A DNA stretch of 5,676 nucleotides from an uncultured Lachnospiraceae bacterium (lineage in GTDB: Bacteria; Bacillota_A; Clostridia; TANB77; CAG-508), in contig CAMUZC010000097.1 of assembly GCA_947165105.1 (NCBI GenBank), positions 1 through 5,676 of the forward strand, in the 5' to 3' direction. Within the stretch, counting starts at the first letter, position 1. Each line of letters starts with the position of its first letter. Below are positions 1 to 5,676 of this stretch, one piece after another. The translations under genes were made by a program, and so were the position numbers. The notes beneath the pieces are model-generated. The model saw only the letters and a program-made list of their open reading frames with translations, did no database searches and was not told the DNA's origin.

Positions 1-15
1 TATATTAAACAAGAT
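1..15 (+). other. Very short A+T-rich 5' leader
   Basis: Only 15 bases, 13 of them A or T, lie upstream of the ATG. No promoter element, telomeric C4A4-type repeat or trichomonad-type initiator (TCAYW) is present. The 5' flank may be cut by the window, or may be genuinely minimal as on gene-sized ciliate chromosomes. The bases just before the ATG give a purine at -3. Confidence 0.4.
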
Positions 16-93
16 ATGGCAAAAAAGCAAAAAACTTTCATGAAATTATTATCTCTATTTTTACTCATCAACATTTTTGCATTAGCTTTATCC
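16..93 (+). other. Signal peptide of the membrane protein
   Basis: Residues 1-26 have a basic n-region (MAKKQKTFMK), a hydrophobic core LLSLFLLINIFALAL, and a small-residue c-region, with cleavage likely near S26/K27 or after the ALA at 22-24. Charged, hydrophilic sequence follows at once (KEIKYD). This directs co-translational entry into the ER and fixes the following ~1770 residues as luminal or extracellular. M9 (position 40) could initiate a shorter version that keeps the whole hydrophobic core. Confidence 0.9.
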
Positions 94-3000
94 AAAGAAA
101 TTAAATATGATAGTGGAACAAAAAAAGCAAATGATAGTGTCGATAAAGCTTCAGCTTTAGAAAATTTATACACCCTAAAAATAGAAGATGGAAATGATAT
201 CCCAAAATACATAAAGGTAACTTTAACTCCAAAAGGGGAACAAAAGACCCCTACCCTCTGCTATTCATCAAAAGATCAAAATTGCAAAACAAACAGAGTA
301 GTATTAGCCTCAAGAGTTGATAAAAAATCTGTTATTGCTTGCGTGAAAGGAAACGAAATACAGTCAAATTCAAAATCACTTTATACTACTGTTACTTGCA
401 AAGAAGCTGGATGTGGTTTTGATATCCTTTTCGAAGGACAAGATCGATGCCAGGTTGACGCTAGTGATGGTACAATTTATTCTTATGAAGTCACAGGCGC
501 TAATAACGTAATGGATTTTGAAGCTGTGGGTATATCAGGTGGCTATGAAATATTCTTTATGAACATAGGTATAGAAGGTAGTGATTCAGCCACTATAACA
601 GTAAATGGAGTTCAGCCTAAGCTTGTTAAATACGACGGAGCTCAAATGGTTACTTATCAAATAGAAAACGCAGAAGATTTTAATGTTACTTCTTTAGCTA
701 ATTTTACTATTAGTGGAATGAAAGTAGGAGAATTCGTCAGAATTGCTGTTTATTTATCCAAAAATGGAGCTGGACCTGACAACTTATTGTACCCTGGAGG
801 ACCTTATGTTTTAGGTGTTGTTTATCGTAATAATATAATATATCCTGAATTATGTTTGCCAGTAAGTGCTTTTATTTCTGATGAATTTTCAAGTTATACT
901 CAATTTTATTTAACCGGGAAAATATATTCTAAATATGCTTTATTTTGGGTTGGAGACGCAGAAAAACAATATCAACAAGAAACAGATACAGAAATTAAAG
1001 ATGGATTGATAGCCTTTGCAGTAGAACCGAAAGGATCATTAAGACATATCTGTTTCGAATTTTCTTTTGAAGACTTCGTAATAGAAAAAGACGTTCTCTT
1101 TTCGGTAAAAATAGTTCCTATTGCTGGTAAAAACACTCCAGATTTTTATTTCTCAAATCCTCCAATGATTTTAGGCCAAACTTATAGAAATATGTTAACA
1201 AAAGGAAAAACTGTATTTTATCATGGGGCACAAATTGATAAAGATAAAGGAAGATATAGCTTTAACCTTTTTAATAGAAAAGGAGTTGCCCAAATGTACA
1301 TGGCGGATTGTACCACCTTCCCAAATTGCAATTTTAATATGACCAAAGACATTGAGGATCCTAAAAAATTACAAATGGTGAGAAATACTGGTAAAATATC
1401 CATATATGATCAAATAATAGATCAACCAATGGCAGTCTTTGACCAAAATAAAAAATTAATGGTAATAAAATGTGTTGATGATGGTAGTGATCAATCAGGC
1501 TATTGTGAATTTGATATTACAATAAATTATAAAGGTCAAGATATATATTTAATCGAAGGTGAAAATAGGGCCAAATATGCAATACAAGGAGAAACAGGTA
1601 AATTTTTAATTGACTTTAAAAATGCCGTTAAACTTTCAAATGTAGGTGTTGAAATAATGGTTCATACAGGAGAAGTCACTTTTGATTCAGTGACATCATT
1701 AACATCACCCTTCTTTACCAAATATCTTTTATCAAATAAAGTCTTTTTCGACTTTGACCTAAATAAAGAAACTTGCGGCATTATAGAAGTGTCTTTCAAA
1801 GCAATTAAAAATTCATTTTTCACTATTAAATATGTACTTGATTATTCCACAGCAACCACTCCTTATTCTGAAGAAATAATTTTCCCTGGGGAAAGTTACA
1901 TGATCAATATGGACCCAGGTTCTGGTACAAAGACTCTTCGTTTCAATAATGACAGATATAAATCAGGTCAAATGTATTTAACAAACTTTTTCGCAATTAA
2001 TTGTGATTTTAAAGTAACTACTAATAAAGCTCAAGGTGGAGAAACAGAAATTCCTTTCGCTGATGGATATGCCCAAGATACTCTAAACTATGATGAAGGA
2101 CAAATTTATTCTTCATCATATTATGATTATAAAGTAAGCATAGAAAAAATTGAAGAAAGTAATTATAATAAAAAAATGTGTATGCTTTATGTCATCGGTT
2201 ATCAAACTATGGATTTATTTTATTCGACAAGAATATGGATTGGGAACAATATCAATCAACAAATTATATTTAATGATTTCTTCACTTATATTAAATTCTT
2301 ATACCCAGTGCCTGATCTTAACACTGATTTAGTCGTTTATGCAAATATCATTGATAAGGCTTTTTATTATATTAACATTGCTATAGATTCTGAAGATAAT
2401 AAAGTTTATAGAGATACAATAACTAAAAGTACTCCTTATTATTTAGATACTGATTTATTCTCCAAAAATTGTACGGCAAATACTTTTTGTAATATTATCA
2501 TAGAAATACAGTTAGTTCGTCCTATTGAAAGCTTACCAAAAACAAATCACATGGTTGAAATCACTGTAAGAGAAGCTACAAAAGAAGGAGATTATACCCT
2601 TTTAAGAGTACCTACCTATATACAAAAAGGAATAGCTAAAAAAGATTTCACTACTGGGGATGGATATTATTATGTATATACAGATTTAGGAAAAAATGAC
2701 CAAGGTGATATAACAGTTAACTTCTTCAGAGATTATGGAGAAGTTTATGGAAGAATTGTAAAAAAAGATTCAAAAGATGAAGGCGCTGAAGTTGAATGGA
2801 TGGAAAAATATAGACTTCCTGGAAGTGAATGGCCAGGAGATGAAGTTAATTATAATAAATACTTAAAAAAATATCATATAAGTATTGAAGACACAGAAGA
2901 TTGTATTGGAGGATGTTATTTAATACTAGGGATAATTATTTCACAGATTGGTGAAATTGCGGAAGAATGGAAGTTTTATCCTTTCAGTATAATCACTGAA

Positions 3001-5580
3001 ATAAGTCAAAATTCTTACGGTCAATCAACAGATATTCCTGTAACCACAATTCAAGTTGATGAATTCATAATAGGTAATGTTAAAATTTCTAACAATGTAG
3101 AAATATCACAATTTTATAAAATATGGCTCCCACGTGATACCTATGAACTCTACTTCGATTGGCAATCTGAACTAGCCGGATTATACATAAATGTCGATGA
3201 TAGTTTACCAACCGCAGCAAATGCTGATTTTATCCTTAAACCAAACGGTACTGATAGTATATTAGTCTTAGAAAAAAACCAAATCTTAGAAGCAATTGAG
3301 AAAAAGAAGGTACCTTTACCTTATGAAGGATCCTTAGAAGATGTTAAATTAACTATTGGTATTTGGACTGATAAAACAGACTCAGTTGGTACTGAATTAT
3401 ATTCTTTAAGAGTTCATGAAGTTAACATAGAACAAAGTGATTTGGATATTTATGAGGTTAACACTGATCAAAAAATATTATGCAAACCAAAAAGTATCGG
3501 AACAGGAAAATACTATTGCTTATTCATGGTTACTTATGATGACCAAGATGTAAAACAACAATCAGATTTATTGGTTTATGCTACATCAACTAATAAGGGA
3601 GATTCAACCGTAATGTATGCTAGCTTTATTTCTGCAAATATTTATAATGAGTTTATTGCTGATACATTACGAGGAAGTATTCCTAATGAAAACTCTGCTG
3701 CTTATGATACTATAAATTTGGACACTAATTATTTCTATATTCAATTACATAAAATACAAAGCAAGGACCAATATTTATATGTGAATGTTATTTCTTTCTT
3801 CCCTGATGATATCATGATGGTTGCCTCGATGAATTGCTTTGATAGAACTCAAGAAGGAAATATTCAAATATTTTACCCAAAAGCAAAAACTGAACAAATC
3901 GTACAAGCAAAAGAAGACTCATTAATTTTAGATTTTTCTGTTGATAGTAGTCTAATAGTTAATATTGAAAACTTGGGAGGAGAAGCTGATTTAAGATGGG
4001 AAGAAGATGATCAAATTGTGCATTATTTAAGAGGAAAAGGAGATCGTTTGACTTTGACTACTTCTACTAATTATAAAAGACTATTAATCAAAAAATTAAA
4101 ATCAGATAAACCAATAAAGGAAAAAGATCCTGGCTTTGTTTTCATTTTTGATTATTATTCTAGAGATTCCTCTAAAAACTTCGATGAAGTTGTTTATGGT
4201 AGCTCTATTGAAATGGCTTATAGAGACACTGATCTTCCCGTATATATGTATAGCAAAAAAGTTGATTATTCTAATGATATAAACATTGCAGTAACTTTCA
4301 GGGATTCTCGAGATGATACAGAAGGGGAATATACAACAACCCCAATAGAAGTAAGAGCCTTTTTGGATAAAAGGGATTTAATATATGCAGCAAAAGCTAC
4401 TCCTGAGTTTGAACCTTATGGAAATAAAATAGATGGAATTTATGATCCAGCAATAAAAACTGCACAAGTATTCCTTCCTGATCTTGTAATAAATTTGGAT
4501 TTCAAAATAGATCCAAAAGATTATCCTACTTTGCTTTTGTTCTTGGGAAAAAGCAACGCTTATGAAGACAAAGTATATAAAACATTTGATGTGGAAGCGC
4601 AATTCACAAGGACTAATAGCTTGGTAGTCCCTAATGAAAAGGTTTATAATTACGGAAAATTCAACGGACTAATCACCCAATATTATAAACTTAGAAAAGA
4701 TACAGTAAAAAAAATAATGAAAATAGTTATTTCTTTCAATGGCGATTTATTAACTTTCTCAATTGGTGATAGAAGCAATCCCTATAACCAAACGGAAAAA
4801 TTCACTAATAAAACTGAAATAGGCAAAGGAAAAATACTCATAACTATAGAACCTCCAGAAAATATGGATTTCATTTATTTGAATGTTTACAAAAAAAGTT
4901 ACATGGAAGATCCTAATACTCATATCCAAAATTATGCCTTTAAATATATTAATGTTGAAAGTGACGACCAATTCTTTGATTATGGTATTAAAAATAATAA
5001 TGGTTCTTTAACATACAAAGATGAAAGAAAAGACGGTAAAGTTACTATAACTGCCACCTTCAATAGAGTTGATATAGATAAAGGAAAAGCTAATATTACT
5101 TATTTCTTGAAAATTGTGGATTCTAGAACTTATATTCCAGGAGAAGACTTTAATACTGTAGCTGTCACAGAATCTCCTTATTTCACTAAATACAAAAGAA
5201 ATCCTGATTTTGATGCCACGGATAAAATTACTTTGAGTGCTACTGGTGACTTCCAATACTGGCGTTGCATTCAAGTAATTGCTCAAATTCAACAAAATAA
5301 AGTTCTGGAATATATCGCTTATGATAGTGTTTGCACAGAAAAAAATGTGCCCACTGATCATAAAGATGGAGGTGATGAAAATTTAAATGAAAAAAGCGAC
5401 AATACTGGATTACTTATAGGTATATCGGTTGTTCTTGCTCTTCTTATTATTGGATTGGCCATTCTTGTGTTCTACTTCCAAAAGAAAAATAAGAGCCTTA
5501 TGAACCAAGTTAAGCATGTATCATTCCAGCAAAATAATACTTCTTCTTCAGATCCTGATTTACTTTTGGCTAAAAATTAA
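16..5580 (+). CDS. Giant single-pass type I membrane protein, uncharacterised, ciliate-like family
   Basis: The frame encodes 1854 residues, about 210 kDa by length, and ends at TAA. Seen: an N-terminal signal peptide, a very long hydrophilic, beta-strand-rich ectodomain, one membrane helix at 1798-1821 followed by QKKNK, and a short tail. The ectodomain carries 23 or more Cys and about ten N-x-S/T sequons (for example N223, N229, N441, N818, N1077, N1591, N1598, N1662, N1693), consistent with passage through the secretory pathway. No protease, kinase, transporter or lectin active-site motif is recognisable. From memory, residues 859-1770 resemble large unnamed transmembrane proteins annotated in ciliate genomes; I could not search. 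The start at 16 is preferred over the in-frame ATG at 40 (M9) because it has G at -3 and G at +4; both would give a signal peptide. There is no visible intron. Adhesion, mating or surface-coat roles are possible but unproven. Confidence 0.93.
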   Translation: MAKKQKTFMKLLSLFLLINIFALALSKEIKYDSGTKKANDSVDKASALENLYTLKIEDGNDIPKYIKVTLTPKGEQKTPTLCYSSKDQNCKTNRVVLASRVDKKSVIACVKGNEIQSNSKSLYTTVTCKEAGCGFDILFEGQDRCQVDASDGTIYSYEVTGANNVMDFEAVGISGGYEIFFMNIGIEGSDSATITVNGVQPKLVKYDGAQMVTYQIENAEDFNVTSLANFTISGMKVGEFVRIAVYLSKNGAGPDNLLYPGGPYVLGVVYRNNIIYPELCLPVSAFISDEFSSYTQFYLTGKIYSKYALFWVGDAEKQYQQETDTEIKDGLIAFAVEPKGSLRHICFEFSFEDFVIEKDVLFSVKIVPIAGKNTPDFYFSNPPMILGQTYRNMLTKGKTVFYHGAQIDKDKGRYSFNLFNRKGVAQMYMADCTTFPNCNFNMTKDIEDPKKLQMVRNTGKISIYDQIIDQPMAVFDQNKKLMVIKCVDDGSDQSGYCEFDITINYKGQDIYLIEGENRAKYAIQGETGKFLIDFKNAVKLSNVGVEIMVHTGEVTFDSVTSLTSPFFTKYLLSNKVFFDFDLNKETCGIIEVSFKAIKNSFFTIKYVLDYSTATTPYSEEIIFPGESYMINMDPGSGTKTLRFNNDRYKSGQMYLTNFFAINCDFKVTTNKAQGGETEIPFADGYAQDTLNYDEGQIYSSSYYDYKVSIEKIEESNYNKKMCMLYVIGYQTMDLFYSTRIWIGNNINQQIIFNDFFTYIKFLYPVPDLNTDLVVYANIIDKAFYYINIAIDSEDNKVYRDTITKSTPYYLDTDLFSKNCTANTFCNIIIEIQLVRPIESLPKTNHMVEITVREATKEGDYTLLRVPTYIQKGIAKKDFTTGDGYYYVYTDLGKNDQGDITVNFFRDYGEVYGRIVKKDSKDEGAEVEWMEKYRLPGSEWPGDEVNYNKYLKKYHISIEDTEDCIGGCYLILGIIISQIGEIAEEWKFYPFSIITEISQNSYGQSTDIPVTTIQVDEFIIGNVKISNNVEISQFYKIWLPRDTYELYFDWQSELAGLYINVDDSLPTAANADFILKPNGTDSILVLEKNQILEAIEKKKVPLPYEGSLEDVKLTIGIWTDKTDSVGTELYSLRVHEVNIEQSDLDIYEVNTDQKILCKPKSIGTGKYYCLFMVTYDDQDVKQQSDLLVYATSTNKGDSTVMYASFISANIYNEFIADTLRGSIPNENSAAYDTINLDTNYFYIQLHKIQSKDQYLYVNVISFFPDDIMMVASMNCFDRTQEGNIQIFYPKAKTEQIVQAKEDSLILDFSVDSSLIVNIENLGGEADLRWEEDDQIVHYLRGKGDRLTLTTSTNYKRLLIKKLKSDKPIKEKDPGFVFIFDYYSRDSSKNFDEVVYGSSIEMAYRDTDLPVYMYSKKVDYSNDINIAVTFRDSRDDTEGEYTTTPIEVRAFLDKRDLIYAAKATPEFEPYGNKIDGIYDPAIKTAQVFLPDLVINLDFKIDPKDYPTLLLFLGKSNAYEDKVYKTFDVEAQFTRTNSLVVPNEKVYNYGKFNGLITQYYKLRKDTVKKIMKIVISFNGDLLTFSIGDRSNPYNQTEKFTNKTEIGKGKILITIEPPENMDFIYLNVYKKSYMEDPNTHIQNYAFKYINVESDDQFFDYGIKNNNGSLTYKDERKDGKVTITATFNRVDIDKGKANITYFLKIVDSRTYIPGEDFNTVAVTESPYFTKYKRNPDFDATDKITLSATGDFQYWRCIQVIAQIQQNKVLEYIAYDSVCTEKNVPTDHKDGGDENLNEKSDNTGLLIGISVVLALLIIGLAILVFYFQKKNKSLMNQVKHVSFQQNNTSSSDPDLLLAKN
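328..444 (+). repeat. Protein-level repeat A, copy 1 (VI-x-CV ... C-x-FDI ... GQD)
   Basis: Residues 105-143 contain SVIACVKG, then a Cys-rich spacer, then GCGFDILFEGQD. The same order recurs at residues 481-509 (1456-1542) as LMVIKCVDDG then YCEFDITINYKGQD. Shared positions include VI-x-CV, C-x-FDI and GQD. The match is at the amino-acid level; the DNA has diverged, so the duplication is old. Confidence 0.6.
1174..1338 (+). repeat. Protein-level repeat B, copy 1 (G-x-x-Y ... QMY-[ML] ... C-x-F)
   Basis: Residues 387-441 begin GQTYRNML and run through a GKTVFYH strand to AQMYMADC and NCNFN. Residues 625-668 repeat the order: GESYMINM, then TKTLRF, then GQMYLTN and NCDFKV. Shared elements are G-x-[ST]-Y, a basic-T strand, QMY[ML] and NC[ND]F. 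The sequon at N441 lies at the end of this copy. Confidence 0.6.
1456..1542 (+). repeat. Protein-level repeat A, copy 2
   Basis: Residues 481-509 match copy 1 (residues 105-143) in the order VI-x-CV, C-x-FDI, GQD. The spacer between the two Cys-bearing strands is shorter here and lacks the additional Cys of copy 1. The two Cys (486, 497) are likely paired in both copies. Sequence after each copy also looks alike, with a short hydrophobic strand and Y-x-I/Y-x-V. Confidence 0.6.
1705..1725 (+). repeat. SPFFTKY motif, copy 1
   Basis: Residues 564-570 read SPFFTKY. The nearly identical SPYFTKY is at residues 1720-1726 (5173-5193), over 1100 residues away. Both are preceded by V-T-x or V-x-V-T segments after a strand-rich stretch. 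It may mark equivalent loops in two modules; a chance match is possible for so short a string. Confidence 0.4.
1888..2019 (+). repeat. Protein-level repeat B, copy 2
   Basis: Residues 625-668 match residues 387-441 at G-x-[ST]-Y, the central basic-T strand, QMY[ML] and NC[ND]F. This copy is about ten residues shorter, in the loop before QMY, and has lost the first Cys of the pair found in copy 1 (C432). The start-to-start distance is 238 residues, about twice the 120-residue spacing of the other module landmarks. Confidence 0.6.
2590..3450 (+). other. Central conserved-looking core of the ectodomain
   Basis: Residues 859-1145 hold the segments I most readily associate with ciliate transmembrane proteins. 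These are YIQKGIAKKD then YVYTDLGKNDQGDITVNF, YGRIVKKD, a DTEDCIGGCYLIL strand with a close Cys pair (C963, C967), FIIGNVKIS, and IWLPRDTYELYFDWQSE followed by GLYINV. It ends with LTIGIWTDKTDS and LYSLRVHEV. The alternation of hydrophobic strands and acidic loops suggests two or more beta-sandwich domains. The DTEDC-x3-C pair probably forms a small disulfide loop. No catalytic triad or metal site is evident. The family assignment rests on recollection only. Confidence 0.5.
3451..5334 (+). other. C-terminal ectodomain, beta-rich, Cys-poor
   Basis: Residues 1146-1773 continue the beta-strand pattern with only five Cys (1156, 1168, 1274, 1751, 1773). Landmarks are KILCKP then YYCLFMVTYDD, ANIYNEF, SIPNENS, LYVNVIS, NLGGEADLRW, YLRGKGDRLTL, YGSSIEMAYRDTDLPVYMY, INIAVTFRD, YDPAIKTAQVFL, YNYGKFNG, AVTESPYFTKY and VIAQIQ with LEYIAYD. 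C1156/C1168 and C1751/C1773 are plausible local disulfides. Sequons at N1591, N1598, N1662 and N1693 cluster near the membrane end. I recall this order of landmarks from ciliate proteins but cannot give an accession or a function. Confidence 0.5.
5173..5193 (+). repeat. SPYFTKY motif, copy 2
   Basis: Residues 1720-1726 read SPYFTKY within AVTESPYFTKY, near the membrane-proximal end of the ectodomain. It is the counterpart of SPFFTKY at residues 564-570. From memory, a TESP-type motif at this place is conserved in related ciliate proteins; I could not verify this. Confidence 0.4.
5335..5406 (+). other. Acidic juxtamembrane stalk
   Basis: Residues 1774-1797 are hydrophilic and rich in D, E, K and N (for example DHKDGGDENLNEKSD). 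They lack Cys and have almost no hydrophobic residues, so they probably form a flexible linker holding the ectodomain away from the bilayer. A region of this kind could be exposed to proteolytic shedding, but no specific site is recognised. Confidence 0.65.
5407..5478 (+). other. Single transmembrane helix
   Basis: Residues 1798-1821 are continuously apolar, G-L-L-I-G-I-S followed by a V/L/I/A-rich core and VFYF, about 24 residues long. The cytosolic side starts with QKKNK, which satisfies the positive-inside rule, while the luminal side is acidic. With the cleaved signal peptide this gives type I topology. No other segment in the protein is long and apolar enough to span a membrane. Confidence 0.93.
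5479..5577 (+). other. Short cytoplasmic tail
   Basis: Residues 1822-1854 form a 33-residue tail. It opens with a basic stop-transfer patch, continues with QVKHVSFQQNN, then a TSSS cluster and DPDLLLAKN at the end. There is no enzymatic domain, so any signalling or trafficking role must work through short motifs. Ser/Thr next to the acidic residues could be phosphorylated (inference). Confidence 0.8.
5551..5568 (+). other. Acidic dileucine-type sorting motif (DPDLLL)
   Basis: Residues 1846-1851 (DPDLLL) fit the [DE]xxxL[LI] consensus known to bind clathrin adaptor complexes AP-1 and AP-2. The motif lies about 25 residues from the membrane, in a tail long enough to reach an adaptor, just after three consecutive Ser. 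This suggests endocytosis or endosomal/lysosomal targeting; that is an inference from motif and topology. Confidence 0.5.
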
Positions 5581-5601
5581 GTTGAAATTTTTTTTGCTAG
5601 G

Positions 5602-5613
5602 TTCAATATTGAA
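5602..5613. repeat. Perfect 12-bp palindrome TTCAATATTGAA
   Basis: The site is its own reverse complement, with no spacer between arms, so it would be a protein-binding dyad rather than a good RNA hairpin. Its right half, extended, reads TATTGAAAAA, which fits the Euplotes chromosome breakage core HATTGAAaHH. It is about 60 bases from the window end, not the 17 expected from a telomere site, so that reading is weak. Confidence 0.35.
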
Positions 5614-5615
5614 AA

Positions 5616-5621
5616 AATAAA
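5616..5621 (+). terminator. AATAAA, candidate polyadenylation signal 1
   Basis: A canonical AATAAA hexamer lies 36 bases after the stop codon. In DNA this A+T-rich the hexamer occurs often by chance, so its position downstream of a complete gene is the main support. Ciliates do not depend strictly on this signal. Confidence 0.3.
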
Positions 5622-5641
5622 AAATCGTGGTTTATTATTTA

Positions 5642-5647
5642 AATAAA
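5642..5647 (+). terminator. AATAAA, candidate polyadenylation signal 2
   Basis: A second AATAAA lies 26 bases after the first and is followed by a TAT/ATT-rich stretch and a GTT-containing segment. It is as plausible as the first; transcript 3' ends would decide which, if either, is used. Confidence 0.3.
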
Positions 5648-5676
5648 TATTATTATTGTTAAGATTAAAAGGTTAT

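Larger units (their letters stand above)
94..2589 (+). other. N-terminal ectodomain: chain of repeated beta-rich modules
   Basis: Residues 27-858 show alternating hydrophobic/polar strand patterns with no helical coiled coils. A recurring landmark, a short hydrophobic stretch then Gly then an aromatic or hydrophobic strand, falls near G152, G267 (LGVVYRN), G387 (LGQTYRN), G515 (IEGENRAKY), G625 (PGESYMIN), G743 and G872. The spacing is 110-130 residues. The clearest pair is G267/G387, where LG-x-x-YRN is shared. I infer tandem beta-sandwich domains, loosely like bacterial pre-peptidase C-terminal (PPC) folds, but this is fold-level guesswork from strand pattern. Cys are densest at 82-145, suggesting disulfides in the first module. 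Confidence 0.5.
5581..5676 (+). other. A+T-rich 3' flank, probable 3' UTR
   Basis: The 96 bases after the stop hold no open frame of note. They contain a T-run just after the stop, two AATAAA hexamers and A/T homopolymer stretches. No telomere repeat is seen at the end. The region fits a short protist 3' UTR with cleavage and polyadenylation near the end of the window. Confidence 0.55.

Noticed and set aside
40..42. Alternative start at the second in-frame ATG (M9)
   Set aside because: It would still give a signal peptide, but the upstream ATG has better flanking bases (G at -3, G at +4) and adds a basic n-region. It remains possible.
601..615. Possible 15-nt heterotrich-type mini-intron (GTAA...CAG) in phase
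   Set aside because: One or two GTAA...AG pairs 15-16 nt apart are expected by chance in a 5.5-kb A+T-rich gene, and removing this one would delete a strand-like VNGVQ segment. RNA reads would settle it.
1221..1403. 60-codon open frame on the minus strand
   Set aside because: It is contained antisense within the main gene. Its hydrophobic stretches are a by-product of the complementary sequence.
2150..2332. 60-codon open frame in another plus-strand frame
   Set aside because: It is contained within the main gene out of frame, with no independent start context or motif.
2908..2958. Possible second transmembrane segment (GGCYLILGIIISQIG, residues 965-979)
   Set aside because: The apolar run is only about 12 residues and is flanked by a Cys pair and acidic residues. 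It looks like a buried beta-strand.
4378..4602. 74-codon open frame on the minus strand
   Set aside because: It is antisense to the main gene; Y/F/I-rich low-information sequence with no domain.
4759..4971. 70-codon open frame on the minus strand
   Set aside because: It is antisense to the main gene, with F/I-rich composition and no motif.
5008..5361. 117-codon open frame on the minus strand
   Set aside because: It lies entirely antisense to the large gene, and its F/I/S-rich composition is what A+T-rich antisense sequence yields. It has no recognisable motif or own flanking signals.

Overview
The window is an A+T-rich eukaryotic segment filled almost entirely by one uninterrupted plus-strand gene (16-5580, 1854 codons, TAA stop). 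Only 15 bases precede the start and 96 bases follow the stop. No second gene, RNA gene, mobile element or CRISPR array is supported. The organism is most likely a protist. My best guess is a ciliate, because the middle and C-terminal ectodomain resemble, from memory, the very large 'putative transmembrane proteins' of ciliates. The reading frame contains no TAA, TAG or TGA, so Gln is always CAA/CAG and all 24 Cys are TGT/TGC. That argues against ciliates that read UAA/UAG as Gln (Tetrahymena, Paramecium, Oxytricha). It also makes Euplotes (UGA = Cys) less likely. Ciliates with near-standard codes, such as litostome/rumen ciliates or Stentor, fit better. A trichomonad or another A+T-rich protist cannot be excluded.

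Layout of the encoded protein: signal peptide (residues 1-26); a large extracellular or luminal region made of repeating beta-rich modules (27-858); a conserved-looking central core (859-1145); further beta-rich ectodomain (1146-1773); a short acidic stalk (1774-1797); one membrane helix (1798-1821); and a 33-residue cytoplasmic tail ending in an acidic dileucine-like sorting signal. It is therefore a single-pass type I surface or endomembrane protein of roughly 210 kDa. No catalytic motif is visible and the function is unknown.

Most worth following up: a previously unnamed module of about 110-130 residues that seems to recur through the N-terminal half, with two clearer internal duplications; the tail signal, which suggests clathrin-adaptor-dependent trafficking; and the possibility that the window is a complete gene-sized macronuclear chromosome with its telomeres removed. 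The 3' flank has two AATAAA hexamers and a perfect 12-bp palindrome.
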